DNA of 24,761 nucleotides from Saccoglossus kowalevskii (Eukaryota > Hemichordata > Enteropneusta > Harrimaniidae): contig NW_003107089.1 in assembly GCF_000003605.2 (NCBI RefSeq), positions 1,317,729 to 1,342,489 on the forward strand. The letters run 5' to 3'. Shown here piece after piece: positions 19,201 to 24,761 of this stretch. The notes below the pieces were generated by a model that was not told where the DNA came from, did no database searches, and saw only the letters and a list, made by a program, of their open reading frames with translations. Position numbers and translations under genes: made by a program. Each line of letters begins with the position of its first letter. The stretch's first letter is position 1.

Positions 19201-20499
19201 GGAGTGTAAGGGAACTTCGACACACTTGGCACATAACTCCTACACTGGAGAGCTACCGGCTGGATCGACCCACATAACACACACTTGACATAATCACAGC
19301 CAGTCTAGCTTTATTACATACTAGCCAGCCAGCCAGTCACCATGGTACCCGACTTACAACTAAAATTGCTTACACCACTGTTAAATATCTAGGCGTATGT
19401 TTATCCATCTAAAATAATGTATCCACCAATAGCTGCATTCCATTGAGGGATTACGTTGTTTCAAGGTCTCGATTCTGAAGGTTTCGTGAATGTTAAATTA
19501 TAATTATTTTATCATTTGGTGTGATGTACGCCTATAATATATTTGCTGTTGACGATTCATTGCTTAATAAATATCGCGGGAAAGCAACATTACGTAATTC
19601 TATGTCAATACATTTGTATTTAATAGAAAACAACAATTTATCTTTTACCTCAACACGAAAATTACATACGAAATCCTATTAATAAATGACTAACTGTATT
19701 AATCGGTCACAGTCTTGTTGAGTAAGTGGGCATTCCACGAAGTCATGTACAAGGTCAATGGTGTAAAAGGTGATATCAAGACTTTGGGTTGTCATTTGGG
19801 TAAGAGTTTCTTATGGCCCCTCATCCATAATGCTAACCTTGCCCCTCAAGTGCCCCTCCCCATTTCAATTGTATATGCCCCTCTCCAGGACACATTAGTT
19901 ATCTGGAGGGGCATTGACACTTACTTTGGGGTTGATAGTTTGGGTTAGGGTTTAGTTTAAGGGTAGAGGCCTTAATGAACTCTGAATATACATTTATTTT
20001 AAATTTTATATCTACCGACGCTATAGTTCTGTGGATAGGCAGGCGTGAACTCGAGAGTGTTGATGAACATTCCCGTAAAAGTAACATGAGTATTGAACCA
20101 CACTGCACGTACGCGGCGATAGGTGCATGTACAAATGTGTACAACACCCACCCCCATCCAACGCCGGGTTTTGAAATAACGGAGCGCACCTTGTCAAAAT
20201 CGAAAGATTTAAGTCTAATTGTAACATACACACACTGGAAACCTTAGAACAGTTCCGTCAACCATACCGCGGTATGCTGTATTTACCTCCCCTATTTCCA
20301 GCCATGGTCACTGTTAGTTAGTTAAAGACTTGCGACCGTCACCGACTGCCAAGTTTATAGTTGTTTTGTCAGAAAGTGTCTAATAGTGGGCTGCCTAATT
20401 AGGGGCGAGTATAACATTATAACATAGTGTGTACTCACGTTGTGCGAAAATACCACAACAACTCAAAACCAGTAACAGAATCTTTCGCTGTGTCGTCAT
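10007..20499 (-). CDS. ALPL-like: Alkaline phosphatase, tissue-nonspecific type, complete gene of nine coding exons
   Basis: Family role: a zinc- and magnesium-dependent ectoenzyme that hydrolyses phosphomonoesters and pyrophosphate outside the cell; in animals it serves phosphate supply and mineralisation. Seen: exons 20439-20499, 15372-15595, 14602-14776, 14281-14450, 13914-14118, 13193-13333, 12701-12892, 10775-10912 and 10007-10293 join in frame into 530 residues, close to the usual 520-530. Order of motifs: signal peptide 1-20; GDGMG at 55-59 (metal Asp56); DSAGTA at 105-110 (nucleophile Ser106); His167 and Thr169 in HAT; the Phe281-Glu282 pair near the calcium site; Glu325, Asp330 and His334 in the EGGRIDH block; Asp371, His372 and His374 in TADHSH; His453 in SHGGED. 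Cysteine pairs 135/197 and 488/496 match family disulfides. N-glycosylation sequons are at 256, 424, 429 and 491. The start is fixed by an in-frame TAG six codons upstream. Identity is firm; closeness to a particular paralogue is inferred. Confidence 0.96.
10294..10774 (-). other. Alkaline phosphatase intron 8
   Basis: 481 bases, GTACAG donor and CATCAG acceptor. It contains an imperfect GCGCCCTCTGGCGCC inverted motif near 10501-10515. No repeat or gene seen. Confidence 0.85.
10775..10912 (-). CDS. ALPL-like: Alkaline phosphatase exon 8, crown-domain region
   Basis: Residues 390-435 and the first base of codon 436. The exon reads [25 protein letters not shown], matching the position of the variable crown/interface segment, with the typical 'TTLMY..GPG' block. 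Sequons lie at Asn424 and Asn429. Acceptor TTATTCAG, donor GTACAG, phase 1. This is the least conserved exon; its assignment depends on position, phase and the GPG block. Confidence 0.9.
10913..12700 (-). other. Alkaline phosphatase intron 7 with dispersed repeat
   Basis: 1,788 bases, GTATGT donor and TTATTCAG acceptor. It carries the truncated repeat copy B at 11259-11594. The open frames on the plus strand at 11338-11712 and 12105-12320 arise in this repeat and in unique AT-rich DNA, and resemble no protein I recognise. Confidence 0.85.
11259..11594. repeat. Dispersed repeat copy B (truncated) in phosphatase intron 7
   Basis: Same order as copy A: ACAAGCAG, GAGATAGCT, 'GTTAGCAATGCACA', two diverged monomers with GATATCATCACGAAATG blocks, then GTATCAAAGCATTCAG. 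It ends abruptly at GTCGACAG, equivalent to the inner part of copy A's terminal hairpin; the left arm of the hairpin is deleted. Confidence 0.75.
12701..12892 (-). CDS. ALPL-like: Alkaline phosphatase exon 7, zinc-ligand motifs GGRIDH and TADHSH
   Basis: Residues 326-389 and the first base of codon 390. [11 protein letters not shown] supplies Asp330 and His334, and TADHSH at 369-374 supplies Asp371, His372 and His374, all zinc ligands in the family. The usual vertebrate HGHHEG reads HSHHDG here; the ligands themselves are intact. The acceptor is CTATCTAG and the donor GTATGT. The reading frame continues open into the intron, but the residues after the donor no longer resemble the family. Confidence 0.96.
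12893..13192 (-). other. Alkaline phosphatase intron 6
   Basis: 300 bases, GTTAGT donor and CTATCTAG acceptor. Nothing else recognised. Confidence 0.85.
13193..13333 (-). CDS. ALPL-like: Alkaline phosphatase exon 6, calcium-site region
   Basis: Residues 279-325 and the first base of codon 326. [10 protein letters not shown] carries the Phe-Glu pair (281-282) that helps bind calcium in animal alkaline phosphatases. Glu299 sits where the family has another acidic residue. The exon ends in KGFLLLIE, whose Glu325 is the magnesium-ligand glutamate. Acceptor TTTTTAG, donor GTTAGT, phase 1. The exon is short (47 codons) but matches the family along its whole length. Confidence 0.94.
13394..13490. 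repeat. Short dispersed repeat, copy 1 (phosphatase intron 5)
   Basis: Shares with 17258-17394 a 'GGGCTNNTCTTG' start, a TTTCGGCC block and a perfectly identical 25-base segment (13460-13484 versus 17363-17387) containing AAAATGCCTGGATGTCCGCC. The intervening bases are diverged, with indels. Family not recognised. Confidence 0.8.
13662..13681. repeat. Perfect 20-bp palindrome flanked by 7-bp direct repeats
   Basis: CATGGAACTATAGTTCCATG is its own reverse complement. The heptamer CCTATAA lies directly on each side (13655-13661 and 13682-13688), which resembles a target-site duplication around a minimal inverted-repeat remnant. Confidence 0.9.
13914..14118 (-). CDS. ALPL-like: Alkaline phosphatase exon 5, GGGRK region
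   Basis: Residues 211-278 and the first base of codon 279. Acceptor GGTAG is followed by [10 protein letters not shown], a conserved family block. A variable charged stretch comes next, then a sequon at Asn256 (NAS) and the conserved DYLLG ending. The donor is GTGAGT, phase 1. Start methionines inside this exon are not true starts. Confidence 0.95.
14119..14280 (-). other. Alkaline phosphatase intron 4
   Basis: 162 bases, GTCAGT donor and GGTAG acceptor. Nothing else recognised. Confidence 0.88.
14281..14450 (-). CDS. ALPL-like: Alkaline phosphatase exon 4, GIVTTTRV and HATP region
   Basis: Residues 154-210. The exon starts after a TTGTAG acceptor with [17 protein letters not shown], where His167 and Thr169 occupy the magnesium-site positions of the family. 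[10 protein letters not shown] follows. Cys197 in HGCTDIA is the partner expected for Cys135. Cys172 in the TPACAYAH segment looks like an extra cysteine compared with vertebrate enzymes as I recall them. The donor is GTCAGT, phase 0. Confidence 0.96.
14451..14601 (-). other. Alkaline phosphatase intron 3
   Basis: 151 bases, GTAAGC donor and TTGTAG acceptor. Shortest intron of the gene. Confidence 0.88.
14602..14776 (-). CDS. ALPL-like: Alkaline phosphatase exon 3, catalytic serine
   Basis: Residues 96-153 and the first base of codon 154. It follows a pyrimidine-rich TTTTTCAG acceptor. It carries [21 protein letters not shown], in which Ser106 is the residue phosphorylated during catalysis in this family. 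Cys135 would pair with Cys197 of exon 4. The exon ends at a GTAAGC donor in phase 1. Confidence 0.96.
14777..15371 (-). other. Alkaline phosphatase intron 2
   Basis: 595 bases, GTATGG donor and TTTTTCAG acceptor. A 123-codon open frame on the plus strand (14756-15127) runs through it and into exon 3. It resembles no protein I recognise and is judged fortuitous. Confidence 0.85.
15372..15595 (-). CDS. ALPL-like: Alkaline phosphatase exon 2, N-terminal helix and GDGMG metal motif
   Basis: Residues 21-95. The exon opens after a TTGACAG acceptor with [16 protein letters not shown], the N-terminal helix typical of animal alkaline phosphatases. It continues through [15 protein letters not shown], whose Asp56 is a zinc/magnesium ligand in the family, and RILKGQL. 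It ends after VALAK at a GTATGG donor in phase 0. Reading on past the donor gives non-homologous residues, which supports the boundary. Confidence 0.96.
17030..17200. promoter_or_regulatory. GC-rich, CpG-rich patch in phosphatase intron 1
   Basis: Contrasts with AT-rich flanks. It has GGGGGCGGAGC (Sp1-like GC box, about 17050-17060) and many CpGs (CTACGTCGCAG, GTTCCGCGTTGC, GACGCGCACC). It might mark an alternative promoter or enhancer. No exon is recognised beside it. Confidence 0.3.
17258..17394. repeat. Short dispersed repeat, copy 2 (phosphatase intron 1)
   Basis: Relative of 13394-13490 with an identical 25-base core (17363-17387). This copy also has a small hairpin, CCAGGC (17356-17361) with GCCTGG (17371-17376), absent from copy 1. 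Confidence 0.8.
17505..17640 (+). promoter_or_regulatory. Promoter-like motif cluster inside phosphatase intron 1
   Basis: It contains, in order: ATTGG (inverted CCAAT, 17503-17507), a perfect 14-bp palindrome TTATGCGCGCATAA (17519-17532), TCGCGATCGC, a perfect CRE TGACGTCA (17557-17564), CCAAT (17577-17581) and TATAAGG (17630-17636) after a CpG-rich run. Read on the plus strand, the spacing of CRE, CCAAT and TATA resembles a core promoter pointing opposite to the phosphatase. No coding exon was found downstream on that strand. Confidence 0.35.
18535..18542. promoter_or_regulatory. Perfect CRE octamer TGACGTCA
   Basis: Second intact CRE palindrome in phosphatase intron 1. Motif match only. 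Confidence 0.35.
18612..18624. promoter_or_regulatory. Perfect CRE octamer next to an inverted CCAAT box
   Basis: TGACGTCA (18612-18619) runs directly into an ATTGG (18619-18623). CRE-CCAAT pairs are common in animal promoters. Third CRE of intron 1. Confidence 0.4.
19041..19182. repeat. 11-bp minisatellite, 13 copies
   Basis: Two unit types, GGGTAGGTGAC and GGGTAAATGAC, are interspersed. Copies 1-8 are perfect examples; copies 9-12 are degenerate (one is 10 bp); the last is perfect. Because three 11-bp units make 33 bases without a stop, the array is open in several frames on the minus strand, giving false repeat peptides ([10 protein letters not shown] type). It lies in phosphatase intron 1, about 1.3 kb from exon 1. 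Confidence 0.95.
19876..19913. repeat. GC-rich hairpin in phosphatase intron 1
   Basis: TGCCCCTCTCCAG (19876-19888) pairs with CTGGAGGGGCA (19903-19913) apart from a two-base bulge; the loop is 14 bases. Similar TGCCCCT or GCCCCT words recur just to the left (19815-19860). Confidence 0.75.
20439..20499 (-). CDS. ALPL-like: Alkaline phosphatase exon 1, start codon and signal peptide
   Basis: Sixty-one bases encode residues 1-20 and the first base of codon 21. The peptide starts MTTQRK and continues into a hydrophobic core [14 protein letters not shown], a normal secretory signal. An in-frame TAG lies 16-18 bases upstream of the ATG, so the reading frame cannot extend further within this exon. 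The exon ends at a GTGAGT donor (phase 1), which fits the phase of exon 2 exactly, giving Pro-Pro-Glu-Glu-Trp across the junction. The start context is weak (C at -3). The exon lies 4.8 kb from exon 2, so its assignment rests on phase, signal-peptide logic and lack of a better candidate. Confidence 0.85.
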
Positions 20500-20640
20500 C
20501 TGCGTAGCGTAACTCTACCAGAGTGTGACGATTTTAACGCCCGTCTCGTGTCGTCTAATCGATTTCACGACCCCAAATACAGTAATCGATCTCCACCTTG
20601 TTTACAGCATAATATACAGCTGTTTATTAGTGTCACCGCG
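20500..20640 (-). promoter_or_regulatory. Predicted promoter and 5' UTR region of alkaline phosphatase
   Basis: DNA immediately upstream of the predicted start codon. It has several CpGs (20540-20560 and 20635-20655) and a weak TATA-like TATATT on the minus strand at 20611-20616, about 112 bases before the ATG. There is no clear initiator. The transcription start may be farther upstream or in another exon. Confidence 0.3.
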
Positions 20641-21191
20641 AGTACGACGCGTGGTGGAGCTGTGTGTTTGACATGTTTATACGATAAGAAACGAGGTCAA
20701 TTACAGCACAGACGTCCCATTGATATTCAAATCGTGATTGCAAAAAGGTTGGATATCAATAGAGGGCGTTTTAATTATAAATGCGTGACTTGGGACAGCG
20801 AAACTAGCGTACGAGCAAATGCTCTTATTAGTATGCAATACAACAGGCCGAATATATTAAAGTGAGATTCTAACTGATCCCGTATGATAAAACGGGAACA
20901 GATAGTCTTACAGTGTGAGGCATGGGGACAAGTGATAATTAGTTTAATTGTAGATTAATCATTTGTTTATCTTATGAGTTCGTTTTAAACCTTTTAAATT
21001 TGAAAAACTACCTTAGGCTGGAAACCAAAAAGGGTCGACCCCTACCCTGGGTGAGTGTGCCACAGACTCAATGGGAAAGCCAATTTCACTGGCCGCGATT
21101 CATTCACTAAAGAATGCGACCTTGGCGAACCTTGGTTAAGGTCTGCAGGTGCTTGTGTTCGACCGAGCCTGGTTGACGCCAGGATAGCACA

Positions 21192-21330
21192 TTGAATTGC
21201 CATTCGATAGAGAGATGGCCGCACATCCAATATATGTATGGTCTCTGTGGCATAATTGCACTATGTGTCAGTACTATCACTTGCAATTTTTACACAAAAA
21301 TTCAGAAGAGACAACAGTGACACCCACTGC
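21192..21330. repeat. Dispersed repeat, copy 1 (GGCCGCA family)
   Basis: Shares with 22234-22360 an ordered series of blocks: AGAGAG-T/A-TGGCCGCA, 'CCAAT/CCATGT', a GTCT/GTCC-TGTG block, GCACTAT, TTTCAGTA/GTCAGTA and a final GACA...GTGACA. The DNA just left (21040-21190) includes a GTGTTCGACC segment that resembles a tRNA B box, which could point to a tRNA-derived origin. Confidence 0.6.
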
Positions 21331-21869
21331 ACGGAACTGTCGCCTGGCACAAAAACATGAACAAAATGATGATAGTCAATACGTTGGAAACTTCAATTAT
21401 TATTGAATGTTGATGCGTCAACGGCGGAGGGCTAGTAAGTTGGTATATCTCACATAAAATTACAATTACAGCATTCTTTGAAACACTGATAACACAGGTA
21501 CTCGTAATATTGTAGAAACTACGAGTAATATTATCATATAATCATTTATAGACAAAATACAACAAACTAGCAATAACACGAGCACCTGTGTTTTTGTGCG
21601 TATCATGGCGAGTGTGCAAGACATGGAAGTAGAAGATGCAAATATCAGATGTGACACTTTTTTTAACGGATTGGCGTTATTTTGCTTGACGTTGTATATA
21701 ATACATGTCGCATTTCTTTGTAATTAAAATTTTGTTTCTATACTTTCACTAAGATGAAATGTGAAAACGTTGTTTTTTTCTAGTTAGTTCCCTTCTATTG
21801 GTGATTCCACCAACATCCCGAGAATGACCACGCATTTCTATATTTGCCAACAGACCATAGCGGTCCACC

Positions 21870-22360
21870 AAAGAAAGCAATCAAGCTAATAGTTTGTAAG
21901 AAGACAATACAATATAATGTTTTACGAAAAATGAAAAAAATATATTTGCTAAAAATGAACAATTGACAGGAAATGAGCAAATCTTGTACCTATACACCTA
22001 CAGTCAAAGAAATCGGGTGGTAGTTTTTGAGATGAATATATCATTTTTTGAAATGGATAAATATTTGAATAAATATTTGCTAAAATAGAGAAAAGTCTGT
22101 AATCAGTAAAATTGTCACAAAATGAATAAATTTGACAGGTACCTACATACCAAGTATCAGATCAATTGAGCTAGTAGTTTTCAACTAGCCGTCGAAAATA
22201 GCAGTTTTGACTAATAAAGGCATCAAATTGCAAATTGACAGAGAGTTGGCCGCAGAGCCATGTCATGTAGTCCTGTGAATATGGTTCCTGTTGCCAAATG
22301 CACTATATGCATTTCAGTATGAACACTGAAAGACAAGACAGGGGTGACAAATATAAATAA
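21870..22360. repeat. Composite repeat: monomer relics followed by GGCCGCA family copy 2
   Basis: The left part (21870-22210) repeats diverged monomers of the copy A/B family, for instance GTACCTACATACCAAGTATC and TAGTTTTCAACTAG. The right part (22234-22360) is the second copy of the GGCCGCA repeat. Their adjacency suggests that both are modules of one longer element. Confidence 0.55.
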
Positions 22361-22730
22361 CGTGTCTTAACCACCCGTATGAGGGCGTCCTACGACTAAA
22401 TTTTCCCTCTTTCAGCAGAACCCACGAACATATGGCAGATCCCTGTGGATGACAGGCTGATATACTGTAATCGACCTTTAGTGAATTTTATGAAATTCTA
22501 AAAGCATTTTCTTGTTTGCAAGACTCATTTTTTCAACTCATATATGTGCTAATACCACCAGCATGCAACAATCTACTAAGCGATTTGTTGTTTATATTAA
22601 CCCTCATTAAGTTGACGTGGTAAAAATTTTGAAACAAATTAAAGAAGATTTGAACTGATGTTGATGTGATTTGAAATCCTCATACATACTTTAAATGGCA
22701 TGATAAATATTTGCACTAATATTATCGATT

Positions 22731-22752
22731 AATCAATCAATCAATCAATCAA
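22731..22752. repeat. (AATC)5 microsatellite
   Basis: Five AATC units plus AA, uninterrupted. Confidence 0.95.
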
Positions 22753-24761
22753 CCATCTTGCATTATATTTTTGTACTGAAATATTGGTAAGCTAAACAAT
22801 TGAATTAAATGCAAATTATATGTTCATTTTAAAAATGGCAACACCTATTTGGGACGACTTGGATTATGTTTTTTTTTTGTAGCCCAGTGACTATTTAATT
22901 CAATGACCATGCAAAAAAGAGGACTATCTCGGATTAGGTCAACAACTGGTCCAGTACAGAGAAAACTTTAAAGATTCTAGAATATTCAAGCGGCAGGGTC
23001 GTCAACTGCGCACACGAGAAGTTAGGCCCAAGCGATGATAACAACACAGGTTAAAACGCAAAGGCTCATGTCTGCAAACAATGACACGTTATGGCCTTCT
23101 GACACATACGCAGGCGACGACTCCCCCGCTTTAAGATTCCATAGCCATTTCTCGGTGAATTTGTTTGAATCTATGCTATATTTCTCATTGGTTGATTACA
23201 GTAGATATCTTCATACTATGTATGGGCAGTTTAACCACATGTAATCGAAGTTGTTTGTAACCACATTGTTTTTGTATCGTAATATCCATAGCGAACATTA
23301 TTACAAAGCTAACTCCTCCAATACCTAACTCGTCGGGTTGAATGCCTAAGCATGGATAGTCAATATAAAATATATGCAAATACAATGCAATACAAAACAA
23401 TGCATAGTCCGTTGTTTGTATCATCCCCCCATAACACTTTGCATATATTTTACCGTGAAAACCTGCCTCAATATAAAACAAATTACGACTACTTTCATCT
23501 ATATTCACTCACTAACTATTCGCAAAATTAAACACATTGAAATGACAGTATGCTTATTTTGTTGTTCAATTTCTGAGTACCTACACCCCGGGGGCAGTTG
23601 ATACATAGCTGGATAGGGAGGTGCACCTGAGTGCTCAAAAGTGTGACCATTTTTATACCTGGATATAGGCAAAATCTATACCCATATTTACACCAAAGTA
23701 CAATTTCTGTCATCACTGTTTATTCCAAATAAAACAGTTACCGTATTTGCTCTTTACAGTTGAATTGTATATTGATTTATTAAAATGATTGCCTTGTTTA
23801 ATTTCCGGGTTGATGTATATATGGATCTGAGGCCGGGATCTGAAGTGGAGATATTCGCTCATATACGGACCCATAAGTATACTAAATCGGAAAAATATTA
23901 CTGATATTTATACCAATCTTAACCAGAAATAAGACCGATACTTATACCTAAAATCCAAAAAACGAGACCCATTTCAGGGGCATGTCCCCATTAGGCAAGT
24001 TCTATGTATTGCCCCATCCCCGGGACCTATACATAGCAATACTGAAAGCAAAGTCGCAGTTAGGTCGAAACATGTTGTATGTTGTTATTAGGTGTTAAGC
24101 TAATCTCGACAAACATACATACAACCACACAACTGCTAGAGAGACTCTATACAACCAAAGACACTAGTGCCTTTGATACAACCAACCAGAAGTGTGGGGG
24201 AGGTCTTTAGATCCACAAAATGACACGATTTGATAAATCATGAAACCTACACCGACAGAAATGTCACACGGATGCACACTATGTCAAAGGAGTAGATGAC
24301 CTGTGGTAGCTACAATAACGCCCACGTAGTAAAACCCAATGGCAATAGCGTTTTGATCTGCTGACACATTAAACATTTAAGTCACAATTACAGTAGCGCA
24401 TTGGGTAAATAGAAATAATTTCAGTCCTGTTGCTGATACATTCTTTAAATCAAAGTAAATCAATCATCGCAAATTCTAGCGACAAAGACCAAAGTTTGAG
24501 TTCAATCCAACATATATTCTAGATATTTACGCGTGGCAAGGTTGTAAATATATGCGCTGTGGTTTATTTTGATATAGGTGCTAACAAATGAGTCCTTCTG
24601 GGACAGCCAATCAAAGTACCAGCATGTCAGGAATGCGGTGCTATGAAATGATAAATTTAGAATTGAGAATTTTCCTGCCTTTGCCGAGGATTTGTGATTG
24701 ATAATATTGACAAAAACATTAACATTTGAGAACTATTGAGCGTATGTACAGTGCTCCACTG

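Larger units (their letters stand above)
15596..20438 (-). other. Alkaline phosphatase intron 1, long and regulatory-looking
   Basis: 4,843 bases, GTGAGT donor and TTGACAG acceptor. It contains a GC-rich patch (17030-17660), three perfect TGACGTCA octamers (17557, 18535, 18612), an 11-bp minisatellite (19041-19182), a dispersed repeat (17258-17394) and a hairpin (19876-19913). Open frames at 15910-16140 (plus) and 16537-16743 (minus) match nothing recognised. First introns of animal genes often hold enhancers, which fits, but function is inferred. Confidence 0.75.
20641..24761. other. Upstream non-coding DNA with repeats, no gene recognised
   Basis: No coding sequence with family resemblance on either strand. 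It holds two copies of a dispersed repeat (21192-21330 and 22234-22360), further repeat relics (21870-22210), an (AATC)5 microsatellite and a small hairpin (TACTCGTA/TACGAGTA, 21499-21527). Apart from these I see nothing in 22753-24761. Confidence 0.5.

Noticed and set aside
18952-19280. Overlapping minus-strand frames encoding a [10 protein letters not shown]-type repeat protein
   Set aside because: They are translations of the 11-bp minisatellite, which lacks stops in several frames; there is no signal or homologous flank.
19940-19960. Telomere-like GGGTTAGGGTTTAG segment
   Set aside because: Only about one and a half TTAGGG units are present; too short to be an interstitial telomere.
21040-21190. 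A tRNA gene or intact tRNA-derived SINE
   Set aside because: A B-box-like GTTCGACC is present, but no convincing A box or cloverleaf could be drawn.

Overview
This is animal (metazoan) nuclear DNA. It is AT-rich and mostly non-coding, with short exons bounded by GT-AG introns, dispersed repeats and a minisatellite. There are no bacterial-style operons, Shine-Dalgarno sites or CRISPR arrays. The two recognisable genes are typical of animals. The repeat texture, including many TACATGTA-like words and a hairpin-ended dispersed repeat, suggests a marine invertebrate, perhaps a lophotrochozoan, but the sequence alone does not fix the phylum.

The main gene is a complete tissue-nonspecific-type alkaline phosphatase on the minus strand. 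I rebuilt it by hand from nine coding exons between 20499 (ATG) and 10007 (end of TAA). All eight introns are GT-AG and every junction keeps phase. The result is a 530-residue secreted precursor with a signal peptide, the catalytic serine motif, all metal-ligand motifs, two conserved cysteine pairs and a hydrophobic tail suggesting a GPI anchor. Its 4.8-kb first intron holds a GC-rich promoter-like patch, three perfect TGACGTCA octamers and a 13-copy 11-bp minisatellite made of TGAC-bearing units.

Downstream in the same orientation, at 6543-6172, is the first coding exon of a LYSMD3/4-like gene, an intracellular LysM-domain membrane protein. The exon stops inside the LysM domain at a clean GTATGT donor. 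I could not find the next exon between 1 and 6171, so that stretch is probably first intron and the rest of the gene lies off the left edge.

Layout: 1-6171, probable LYSMD intron 1 with a hairpin-ended repeat at 3742-4245; 6172-6543, LYSMD exon 1; about 6544-6800, its promoter region; 6800-10006, intergenic DNA with a fold-back element and the phosphatase 3' end; 10007-20499, the phosphatase gene; 20500-24761, upstream DNA with further repeats and no recognisable gene. The two genes have no evident functional link. The phosphatase acts at the cell surface on phosphomonoesters and pyrophosphate; LYSMD3/4 proteins are membrane proteins of the endomembrane system. I see no convincing new multi-gene system. 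The most unusual material is the regulatory-looking and repeat structure inside phosphatase intron 1 and the small palindromic elements.
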